Source of the DNA: Cantharellus purpuraceus
Taxonomy: Eukaryota; Basidiomycota; Agaricomycetes; Cantharellales; Hydnaceae
Assembly: GCA_025174535.1 (NCBI GenBank)
Contig: JALBUN010000045.1
Span: forward strand, 806,001 to 870,000
Reading direction: 5' to 3'
DNA: 64,000 bases
How positions within the stretch are numbered: the first letter of the stretch is position 1; each line of letters begins with the position of its first letter. Positions 55,482 to 64,000 of the stretch are shown piece after piece. Both the position numbers and the translations under genes were made by a program. The notes beneath the pieces are model-generated. The model was not told where the DNA came from and did no database searches. It saw nothing but the letters and a program-made list of their open reading frames with translations.

Positions 55482-55960
55482 ATCATGTCTGTGGATTGAA
55501 TAGGTGAGACAGTTGGGCACAGTCAGAGTTATACTGGGGGTCTGGAGACATATAAAAGGAGGGGCATGTTGAGGTCTTATCCTCAACAATGTTGAATCCT
55601 TTTGCAAATATGAGTGTGGCTGAGCTTGAGCAGTTGCTCCTGGCCCAACAGAAGGAAGAGGAAGAGGAATGGAAATGGAAGGAGGAAGAGGAGGTGGAAC
55701 AGAGACAGAAGGAGGAGGAGGTGGTGGAACAGAGATGGAAGGAGGAGGAGGAGGAGGCAGAATGGAGACGGAAGGAGGAGGAGGAGGCAGAATGGAGATG
55801 GAAGGAGGAGAAGGAAGTGGAGTGGAGGCAGAGGGAGGAAGAGGCAAAAGCAGAGCAAGCATGCAAGGTCAAGGAACTTGTGGCCGCAATGGAGGCCTGA
55901 GGAACAGGCACATGAGCTGGAGGCTGCCATGGAGGTAGAGGAGGAGGTGACCAGGGCAGG
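55482..55960 (+). pseudogene. fragment of the chromovirus antisense gene (copy 4)
   Basis: Duplicate of 49033-49512. The TATA context is complete here (CATATAAAAGGAGG). Confidence 0.8.
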
Positions 55961-56475
55961 TGTTACGCACTAGGTCCGATTGGGGTCGGAGATTGGGTCG
56001 GAGGTCGGGTCGGAGTCGGAGTATGTCGTGGGGGTTGGAACGGACTTGGCTTCAGCTTATGTGCTGTGCCCTCACTAATACCGGTGTCTGAGACTTCGGA
56101 GATGGAGTACAACTTAGGGAGTTAGGATTGGACTTAGGAGCTAGGCGTGATTCGATATTCGAACTGGGGAATGAAGTCCCCAGTCGGGCAACTTAAATAC
56201 ATATTTGAAATCTAATAATAATTACTCTGGTGATGGGTCTCCGAGGCCAACGGCCTTACGTGAGTATGTCCGAGTCTGATGGGGACGGATGTCCGGGTTC
56301 CTATGGTGATGCTGATGCATCAATTGGAACCGGAGATGGATGGGCGGAATCGGCGGTGACAATCGGACAGGTAAATGGAGACGTGGCGGTTTCCAAATGG
56401 AGTATAGATTTCATGTGCGTGGGGATCTGAGGGGATCGGACGGGGATCTGGGCATTAATGAATATAGTCATAACA
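55961..56475 (-). repeat. LTR-A, 3' LTR of chromovirus copy C2
   Basis: 515 bp, TGTTACGCAC...ATAGTCATAACA. Followed by GTATCTCTCC as at 37288, then the antisense gene and pol, so it is the 3' LTR of the second family C element. In the minus direction the sequence before it, AATGGAGAGATAC, is purine-rich and may be the polypurine tract. Confidence 0.82.
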
Positions 56476-56587
56476 GTATCTCTCCATTTAAGGCCGAGCC
56501 CCTGAGGCCTCATGTCTGTGGATTGAATAGGTGAGATGATTGGGCGCGGTCGGAGTTATACTGGGGGTCTGGAGACATATAAAAGGA

Positions 56588-57941
56588 GGGGCATGATTGA
56601 GGTCTTATCCTCAACGATGTCAAACCCTTTGGCAAGCATGAGCGTGGCCGAGCTGGAGCAGTTGCTCTTGGCCTGACGGAAGGAAGAGGAAGAGGAGTGG
56701 AAACGGAAAGAGGAGGAGGAAGCAGAACGGAGACGGAAGGAGGAGGAGGAGGCGGAACGGAGACGGAAGGAGGAGGAGGAGTTGGAACGGAGACGGAAGG
56801 AGGAGGAGGAGGCAGCACAGAGATGGAAGGAGGAGGAGGAGGTGGAACGGAGACGGAAGGAGGAGGAGGAGGCAGCACGGAGAGAGGCGGTGAAAACGGA
56901 ACGGAGAAGGAAAGAGGAGGAAGCGAAGGCCGAGAGGGCCCGCATGGTGAAGGAGCTTGCAGCAGCGATGGAGGCTGCGAGACTGAAAGAAGTCAAGGAG
57001 CAGGCCCATGAGTTAGAGGTGGCTATGGAGGTAGAGGAGGAGGTGACTGGGGCAGGGGAAACCAGCCACCCAGGAAGTCCGAGTGTGCCAATACGGCCAG
57101 GGACCCTGGAAGTCGCCATCATCTCCGTTACACGGACGGAGGCGACTCGTTCGAGGATTGTCACCGCAGAGGACTCGCCGTTATGCCCACAGGCACGGCC
57201 CTTATTTGAGTTAGGGGCAGCTGAGGAAGATGATGTGGCGGAGACGGAGGGGGCGGAGGTGGAAGCGGATCCCGATGCCAATATGGAGCTTGATGCAACT
57301 GTGGAGACCAAGGCGGGCATGGATGTTGGGACAGATGCGGAGCCGGACCCTACTTTGAATTCTTACGAGGAGATGGCTTGGGTAGCTGCGGTTGAGGCTC
57401 GCAAAAGAGCGGAGCTCTATGCCGCTACCACTAAGAAGAACCTCGACGTCGCGGTCTTTTCCCTGAAGGCGTACCCAAGTGCTGATACGGAGAACCGAGA
57501 GGTGGACCGGAGGGTCATATGGTGCAAGGCGGAGAGTCGCGTGTTGGCGACCCATAAGAAGGAGCTGCGTGTCATGAGGTCGGCGATTCAGCTTCGGAAG
57601 CGCAAGATGGAGAAGGCGGCGGCAGAACAGCAGGACAAGGAGGAGGAGAGGGAATGCTTGGAGGCCACAGCGAGAAGGGGCGGACAACCCAAGGCTCTGG
57701 CTCCAACGGAGCCATTTGGCGGATGGAGGGGTTGTTGGTAGACTTGGTGAAATGGAAGGAGGTTCTGGAGGGTCATCGGACAGCCGAGTTACGTTGGTTG
57801 CGGAAGTTCATGGCCCCGTTGGACGAGGATTTGGACATGGGAGATGAGAAGGATTGGGTGTCGGATGTAGAGAGTGATGAGGAGTCGGAGATGGAGCCTG
57901 AGGTAGATAAGGGAAAGGGGAAAAGGAAATGCAATGTATAA
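56588..57941 (+). pseudogene. antisense accessory gene of chromovirus C, copy 2 (nonsense codon and internal deletion)
   Basis: Same leader and TATA (CATATAAAAG near 56577) as the intact copy. TGA at 56674-56676 replaces the CGA at 37486-37488. The charged helix and the middle part are present (56782-57741 is open). At about 57720 the frame jumps from EPFGG to the late segment EGLLVDLVKWKEVLEG, so about 390 bp, including the whole cysteine cluster of the intact copy, are deleted. The 3' end (KGKGKRKCNV) is conserved. Confidence 0.82.
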
Positions 57942-58090
57942 AATAAAAATGAAAATGATTATAATTTTCAGAATGGAGAAAGAATGAGGCGGAGTGATTC
58001 CTTCGGAGCTTTTTGAGCAGGCTGGTAATTTCCCTTGACTTGTAATAAAATGGTGATGCAAAATAATAGAATTAGCATTAGTAATGGAAC

Positions 58091-61000
58091 TTAAAGATTC
58101 ATAAGAGGGCCAGGTTTGTCTGGATAAGTGGAGTGAAAATCAGAGACGGATTCAGATGCGTGATCGAGTTCGGATGCGGAGATCCATGAAGACTCTTCAT
58201 TGGTGTCTTCGTACCCAGTCCATTTGACTAAGTACTGGAGCTTGCACTTGTATCGACGGTCAATCTTCGAGTCCAGGATCTTGGATATCTCATATTCATT
58301 ATCTCCTTCGATGATGATCGGGGGAGGTGGAGGTTGCGTACGACCGGAAATCTCGTTCGTGGTAGCGGGTTCGAGCATTGATATATGGAAGACCGGATGA
58401 ACTGCTCGGAAGTGGTCTGGGAGGCGGAGGGTGAAAGACCTGCTGCCCACGCGAGCAATGACCTCATAAGGACCTAAGTATTTCTTGGAGAGTTTCTTCG
58501 ATGGGCGGGTGGTCTGGAAGTGTTCGGCCTTAACGAATACTTTGTCTCCAATTTGCAGGTCCAGAGCCGGGATGCGGTGTTGGTCTGCGGAGACTTGATA
58601 TTGTTTCTGAGCATTGGAGATGGTCTCTTGGAGATGTTGGTGTAGTTGATCAAGGTCGGTTACGAATTGGCGGGCTTTGGTGGAGGCAAGTTCTTTCTCG
58701 GGGTGGACGGAGATGTTCAGATGGTAGCCTTTATTAGCAAAGAACGGAGAGATGCCGGTAGTCGTGTTTGGAGCGTTGTTGTAGGCAAACTCTGTGATCA
58801 GAAGTAGATCAGCCCAGTTGTCTTGTTGATAGTTACAATAGATTTGGAGATATTGTTCCAGGGACTGATTCATTCATTCTGTTTGTCCGTCTCCTTCAGG
58901 ATGGTATCCAGAGGTGAAATGGAGCTTCATGTCGAGAGCCTTTCCTAATGTGTGGAAGAAGGAGAACACGAACTCCGAGCCCCAATCGGACGTGACATGC
59001 GACGGGACTCCATGTTTAGAGAATACGTGGAGAACGAACAATTTAGCTAGCGAGGCGGAGGTGATGGTGTCGTGCGTCGGAATGAATAGTGACTGTTTGG
59101 TGAACCTGTCGACAATCACGAGTATGGTGTCATATCCGAGCGATGGGGGGAGCTTCTCTATGAAGTCCATGGAGATGGAGTTCCATGGTTGCTCTGGGAT
59201 CAGAAGTTGTTTGAACGTTCCGTAGGGTTTGTGCCTTTGCGATTTTGAGCACATACACGTGGTGCAGGAGTTACAGTAGTGTTGAATGTATTCCCGCATT
59301 TTTGGCCATACATAGTCTCGTCGGATTAATCCTTGTGTGCGATTTTGCCTGAAGTGGCCAGAGATCGGGTGATCATGATAATACTGCAAAACTCGGAGTC
59401 GGAGGCCGTTGGCATCAGGGACGTATATCCGGTTGTTGTGTCGGAGGTGTCCTTCAGGGTCAAGTGACCATTTCGGATCGGAAGGGTTGTCCAAGTGTTT
59501 AACTGCAACAGGATCGGATCGGAGTGATGAGTGGATGTCGGAATGGAGTTGGTCAATGTCCATAATGGTGACAGCTCGGAGAGTGGGAGTTATGAGGGTG
59601 GATGCTCGTAGGGACGATGCCAGCTGCTCGTTAGTAAACACAGGATGAAAGTTGTGGGGGTTTACAGTGGCATAGTCGCTATTCCCCTCTTTAGGGTAGA
59701 CGTCCCAGCGTCTAGTTAGCGCGTCAGGCTTTGCTCCGAGTCGACCTGGATGGAAACGGATAATGAGGTTGAACTGAGATAGGTATTCGGACCATCGGAC
59801 CTGTCTCCAGGTGAGCAGTTTCATTGTGGAGAAGTATTCCAAGTTCTTGTGGTTAGTTATGACGTCCACCAGATCGGAGGGACCTTCAAGGTAGTGTCTC
59901 CATATCCGGAAGGCTTCATATATAGCAAGGAGCTCTTTGTCATGGACGTCATAGTTCAGTTTGGGGGGCATAAATGTACGTGAGTGAAAAGCGATCGGGT
60001 GGACTTGTCCATTGTCCGGAGAGATGATGGACAGGATCGCGGCAAGTGCATAGTCGGAGGCGTCGGTCTCTAAAAGGATGGGAACGTCTGGAACCCAATG
60101 AGTCAGTATCAGAGCGGAAGTAAAGGCCTTTTTCAAGGTCTCAAAACTCTGTCTACATTCGTCAGTGAAATTCCATTGGATACCCTTCCTAGTGAGTCGG
60201 GTGAGCGGAACAGTGATATTGGAGTAGCTGTGAATAAAGCGGCAGTAGAAGTTGGCGAACCCTAGGAAGGACTGTACGTCCTTGACTTTCTGGGGTTCTG
60301 GCCATTCCTGTATGGCTTTGATTTTGTCATCAGACATTGTCAATCCTGCCGGGGAGAGGATATAGCCTAGGTATTCAACCAAGTCGGAGTGGAATTTGCA
60401 TTTGTCAGCGCAGGCGAAGAGGCCATGCTTTCGGAGACATTGGAGTACCTCTCGGACATGTGTCCGATGTTCTTCTTCATTGTCCGAATATACCAGAATG
60501 TCATCTAAGTAAACGAGGACGGTCACATTGAGGAGGTTGGCAAAGGTATCATTCATGAACCTCTGGAAGGCGGCCGGAGCATTGGTTAGTCCGAAGGGCA
60601 TGACGCACCACTCAAAAGATCCATATCGTGTGCGGAAGGTCATTTTCCATTCGTCACCTTCTTGGATGCGGACTAGATGGTAGGCATGTTGGAGATCTAT
60701 TTTGGAATAGATCTTAGCCTTTCGAGGACTCTCGAGTAGGTCTGCAGTGCGGGGTATGGGGTATTGGTCTTTCTTGGTGATCTTGTTGAGTCCACGGAAG
60801 TTGATGCATAGACGGAGTGATCCGTCCTTTTTGCGGACAAATAGGACCAGAGCTCCATGGGGAGATAGGGATGGGTGGATGAAGCCCATGGCCAAGTTCT
60901 CGTCTATGAATGTCTGGAGAGCCAGTAGCTCTTTTTGTGATAGCGAGTAGATAGGGCCAAGCGGAGGGGTGGAGTTGTCATCCAGTTTGATCTTGAGATC

Positions 61001-61774
61001 ATATGGTCGGTGTTCTGCTAGGGAGTCGGCTTTAGACTTGCTGAACACGTCGGCGAACTCATGGTACTCCTTGGGAACCATAGAGAGGTCCAGTGGAGTG
61101 GATTGGGCAGAACAAGCGGCGAGGAATATCGGGTCGGAGAGGTGGACCTGGAATGTGTGAGAACCATCCAGCTTGCTTAGTCTGGCAAAGACCATAGCGT
61201 CCACCATCAATATAAACGGAGGGGTAGACAGAGTATCTATCGGAGCGGAGTCAGCGGAGGCGGAAGATAATTTTGCACCTAGAGTTGCTGGTGACGTCGG
61301 GGATGACACAGCCTGTACTGGAGAACGGAATGTGATATGGCCCAATGCCCAGTCAATCAACGGATTGTAGCGGGTGAGCCAGTTATGTCTGAGAACCACA
61401 GAACAGCTGGAGTCAAGCAGAGTAACATAGAATGTAAGGGTCTGGATTTCTCTGACAGAAAAATGGATAGACAGATCTATAGCTTGTGAAATAACAGCAT
61501 TAGTAGTGCCATCAAATAATCGGAGTGGTATCAGAGTTATGGTGTATGTATGGAGTTTATGTAAATCGGAAAAAAAGGAATCAAGGAAACAGTGAGTAGA
61601 ACCGGAGTCAATTAATGCTTGAATAGTGGTATCGGGAATGGAGTCGGAGTGGATGAGGAGGGTAAGGGAGTCGGAGTGGGAAAGAGCGGATGCGTTCAGG
61701 CGGACCTCATCTGTCGTACGGGGAGTACCAACGCAGCCCTCAGCCCATACAGAGGCTATAGGACTGCTTACTAT
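58091..61774 (-). CDS. chromovirus C pol: protease, RT, RNase H, integrase, chromodomain (one internal stop)
   Basis: About 1,227 codons are read on the minus strand. Protease motif ALIDSGSTHCFLD near 61590-61615. RT includes ALVLFVRKKDGSLRLCINFR and YLDD at 60500-60511. RNase H includes LLETDASDYALAAI and DKELLAIYEA. The integrase zinc motif has H-x3-H then CNSCTTC; the catalytic core has SMDFIEK, TSDWGSEF and HPEGDGQTE. The C-terminal chromodomain is YLVKWTGYEDTNEESSWISA. A TGA between GDGQTE and MNQSLEQYL (58871-58873) interrupts the frame, where copy 1 has Gln. There is no ATG at the start of the frame: it is entered from gag by a -1 shift at an A8 run. Confidence 0.88.
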
Positions 61775-61992
61775 TTTTTTTGGTCCGTCGCTTTAGCGTC
61801 AGACTTGTCCATCATGGCATTGGCAGCATGGCCCTTTGCCTTTGCTGCAGATGAGGTTGCCTTGTTGCAATCCTTGGCTTGGTGACCAGGCTTCCCACAG
61901 AACAGACAGAGGTTGTTGTCCATGCAGTGCTGGCGCTCCTGCTGGGTAAGTTTCCCGTCCTTTCCCAGCTTGGTGGAGAGGTCCAGAGTACT
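61771..61992 (-). CDS. chromovirus C gag, 3' part with CCHC zinc knuckle
   Basis: Continuation of the gag frame after the LTR-D insertion: LDLSTKLGKDGKLTQQERQ, then the knuckle CLFCGKPGHQAKDC and an Ala/Lys-rich end, stopping at TAG 61771-61773 directly behind the slippery run. The frame joins the 63419-64000 part exactly when LTR-D and one copy of GTACT are left out. Confidence 0.85.
   Translation of the reverse strand, partial: STLDLSTKLGKDGKLTQQERQHCMDNNLCLFCGKPGHQAKDCNKATSSAAKAKGHAANAMMDKSDAKATDQKK
61774..61781 (-). promoter_or_regulatory. A8 slippery run for -1 frameshifting from gag to pol
   Basis: On the minus strand gag ends CAA AAA AAA TAG. Moving one base back on A AAA AAA enters the pol frame, which is then open for more than 960 codons and lacks its own start codon. 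The heptamer fits the X XXY YYZ rule. Confidence 0.65.
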
Positions 61993-63418
61993 TGTTTTGG
62001 AACCCGCAAAATTATGGTGTTAGGGCAAACTCTAAATCACCACAATTCCGTGAATGAACAGCTGAGAAGAATATCAAATCCTACTGCAGCACAACTCCAG
62101 AAACAATTTAACGTTTGTACTTTGGTTACAATCCGTTGTAATGGTCAATGCAGACGATACGCAGGAAGGTAATACGTTTCTTAGCAGTAGGGAATGAATA
62201 AGACTTCCAGAGTCTAGAGTTCACGGACGCTTAGGGGTCCAGATATTCCAAAAAGAGGGGAATGCACTTAGAGAGGAAGTAGGTGGATGAATCCAACCAT
62301 CCAACCAGTGACACTCTGAAGCGGGTAACAGCAATGTGTGAAGTAGTCTAGCAACTGCCTCACACAAGTTCAAGATTCTAATGCTCTGCAAAGGCAGTAC
62401 ACACTAGTAACTTAAACAAGAGCACTAATGGCAGGACTATCAACAGACAATCTCACCCTGTAGATTCGTAGTCATGCGAGGTAGATACTACACTCACGCC
62501 CAAAGCAGGACAATCACTACTTCGAGTGCAATCAAATACAGTTACACAACTGTAAGCGACCCTTGAACTGGACAATCAACAGTTACTGAGATATAGAGGA
62601 TGACACTGTATGTCACTCTAGTCACACTGATGTGCAAATGATGGGGTAGAAAATGGTTATTTATTCAGAGGCAGAATGGGCTCCTTTTATATTGTATTTA
62701 CAGGAGCTGACTAATACTACTGGAAACTTCTACCTATTAATAGATGGAAACTACTGGAAGCTAGTGGAATATGTGAGAAGGGGGTTGAAGTTTCCTAGCC
62801 AATGAGCTGCTTGGATTTGCTCTGACTCATGGCATGAGTCATGGATGGAGTCATAGTGTGACTCAGAGCAGGAGTCATAGTATGAGTAATCACAGGAGTC
62901 ATGGTATGAGTCATGGAAGGAGTCATAGCATGAGTCACCATTACTCAAATAACTCGGTCAATACTTCGTTTCCCGGGCTGATTAGCACAGCTATGGGTAG
63001 GCACAGCTTCTATTGAACTCTCCACTGAAAATGGAGTCAGGAGGTGTAGTGGTTGTGAAGATATTGAGCATTTACTGGCAGTGGTGACCAGATTGAGTCG
63101 GAGATTAAAATGAGTCATGTGATCGAAAATGAGTCAGTAGTCCGGGTGACTCCGGCTGACTTTGGGGCTGCTGACATCTGCGAAGGTTTGTGGGTCCATG
63201 TGGGTCCCAAAACTTCGCCCAGCAGAACAATAAGTTTGTAGACTCATTTCTGCATGGAAAATTCCCAAAAAAATATGAAAAAATAGAGAATATTTGAATG
63301 GCCCTGAATCAAGAGAAAGCAGCACATATATGCTGATATTTTAAGGCCATGAAGTGAAATTGTACAGTTTCGGGACTTTAAACAAGATCTTTTTTAAGGG
63401 AAAACCAGTTCCCATACA
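61993..63418. repeat. LTR-D, copy 2 (solo LTR-like, 1,426 bp, target duplication GTACT)
   Basis: It runs from TGTTTTGGAACCCGC to AGTTCCCATACA, flanked by GTACT at 61988-61992 and 63419-63423. It contains a TATA-like stretch near 62690 (TTTTATATTG) and no coding frame. TG...CA ends, a 5-bp target duplication and a core promoter fit a large solo LTR. A non-autonomous element without distinct internal region is the alternative. Confidence 0.85.
62823..63136. promoter_or_regulatory. array of TGAGTCA/TGACTCA heptamers in LTR-D copy 2
   Basis: Seven perfect AP-1/Gcn4-type heptamers (near 62823, 62835, 62859, 62907, 62931, 63111 and 63130) lie among further GAGTCAT units in a loose ~22-bp rhythm between 62820 and 62945. 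Fungal bZIP factors such as Gcn4 bind TGASTCA. LTR-D copy 1 lacks this block. Confidence 0.6.
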
Positions 63419-64000
63419 GTACTCTTGCGAGCTCCGGAGTTATTGCTGGTGCCGGAGTTGTTCTGACCGGAACCGGGAGCAGCAGCGTTACCAGTGTTTG
63501 ATTTCTGGCCTGAGTTGGCGGTGGCCCGCTTATCGGACCCCTTGTTGGACTTTGGAGTTTTGTCCGATGATTTGTCCAATTTGTTGTTAGCCGAATTTTT
63601 GCAGGAGACCTCGGATTGACGTTCCCAATAACGGGCGTCGATGGATTGGGCGAGCTTGCGAAGGGTAGCCAAACTATCCAGCTTACCGACGCGTGATATC
63701 TCGTCCTTGATGTGGGATGGGAGTCCAACATAAAATTGGTGTCGGAGTGCAGCGTCACCCCATTGGACTTTTGGAGCTAGCTGCTGGAAACTCACAATGT
63801 ATTTTGCGATTTTGTGATTTTCCTTCATCCAAAGTCGATCGAGTTCATTCTCAGCATCGGCTTCAGGGTTGTATGGACCGAAATTGGTCCGAAGTTCGGA
63901 GATGAAGTCGGAGTAGTCCTCTGACCATATTGGGTCATCGGAGTCGTCCATGAGCACTGGCTCAAAGTAGTCCAGTGCAGTGCCCTTGAGATAGGACATG
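63419..64000 (-). CDS. chromovirus C gag, central part (N-terminus outside window)
   Basis: The minus-strand frame enters at the window edge with MSYLKGTALDYFEPVLMDDS and continues through the retrotransposon gag domain (DFISELRTNFGPYNPEADAE, IAKYIVSFQQLAPKVQWGDA, LRHQFYVGLPSHIKDEI). A Lys/Ser/Asn/Gly-rich linker follows, ending GARKST at the LTR-D insertion point (63419). The knuckle follows at 61771-61992. Confidence 0.85.

Larger units (their letters stand above)
49513..55960. repeat. tandem segmental duplication, unit 2
   Basis: Second copy of the 43057-49512 unit with the same contents in the same order and only a few substitutions and one-base indels. Confidence 0.9.
55961..64000 (-). 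mobile_element. chromovirus C, copy 2 (continues beyond the window)
   Basis: From right to left: gag (edge of window to 61771, split by LTR-D), pol with protease, RT, RNase H, integrase and chromodomain (61774-58091), convergent antisense gene (56588-57941), 3' LTR (55961-56475). The 5' LTR lies outside the window. Nearly intact apart from one stop in integrase and the LTR-D insertion. Confidence 0.85.

Noticed and set aside
62820..62945. CRISPR-like spaced repeats (GAGTCAT units)
   Set aside because: Units are short and degenerate, the spacers are themselves repeats, and the setting is a fungal LTR.
61993..63418. LTR-D as a DNA transposon with terminal inverted repeats
   Set aside because: The ends match only imperfectly beyond TG...CA. 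The 5-bp target duplication and internal TATA fit a solo LTR better, and no transposase is present.
36590..64000. Centromere or telomere repeat
   Set aside because: No short tandem satellite or telomeric repeat was seen; the region is fully explained by LTR elements and their rearrangements.

Overview
The window looks like nuclear DNA of a filamentous basidiomycete, probably an Agaricomycete. The evidence is genes cut by many 45-70 nt GT-AG introns, fungal gene families (Egh16/Gas1-like secreted protein, GPI-type chitin deacetylase, KHA1 antiporter, LCL2) and chromodomain Ty3/gypsy elements. The species cannot be told from the sequence alone.

Positions 1 to about 36.1 kb are compact single-copy gene space on both strands. 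In order it holds: the end of a membrane-anchored protein (probably an A1 aspartic protease); hydroxyacid-oxoacid transhydrogenase (ADHFE1-like); a broken small secreted-protein gene; LCL2; an Egh16/Gas1-like secreted protein with a repetitive tail; TAF4; histidine-pathway isomerase HIS6; NDUFAF3; a lipoate-protein ligase; NDUFA8; a small unknown gene; NDUFA1; a TB2/DP1/HVA22 (REEP/YOP1) protein with a very long tail; BUD31; an unknown gene; a zinc-finger-like protein; K+/H+ antiporter KHA1; a small unknown gene; a germinal-centre (Ste20-like) kinase; ribosomal protein L35; a chitin deacetylase; and NDUFB9. Many of these genes are not visible as single open frames. They were rebuilt exon by exon from splice sites and family conservation. 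Six act in mitochondria, and four of these serve respiratory complex I.

Positions 36.6 to 64 kb are a nest of LTR retrotransposons. Three families can be separated. Family C is a minus-strand chromovirus with LTR 'A' (about 0.5 kb, TGTTA...TAACA). Its gag and pol are linked by an A8 slippery run, and both of its 3' ends carry an oppositely oriented gene with its own TATA box. That gene encodes a charged coiled-coil protein with a Zn2Cys6-like cysteine pattern. Family B is a minus-strand Ty3/gypsy element decayed by TGA stops. 'LTR-D' is a 1.43 kb TG...CA element. A unit of about 6,444 bp (LTR-A, family B, a solo LTR-A, a field of short hairpins and a fragment of the antisense gene) is tandemly duplicated almost without change at 43.06-49.51 and 49.51-55.96 kb. 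The middle LTR is a recombinant, as expected from unequal crossing-over between LTRs.

The most unusual signals are the antisense accessory gene of the chromovirus, the dense hairpin field of about 950 bp (present twice), the recombinant-LTR tandem duplication, an AP-1/Gcn4-like heptamer array in one LTR-D copy, and two 7-nt microexons in conserved genes.
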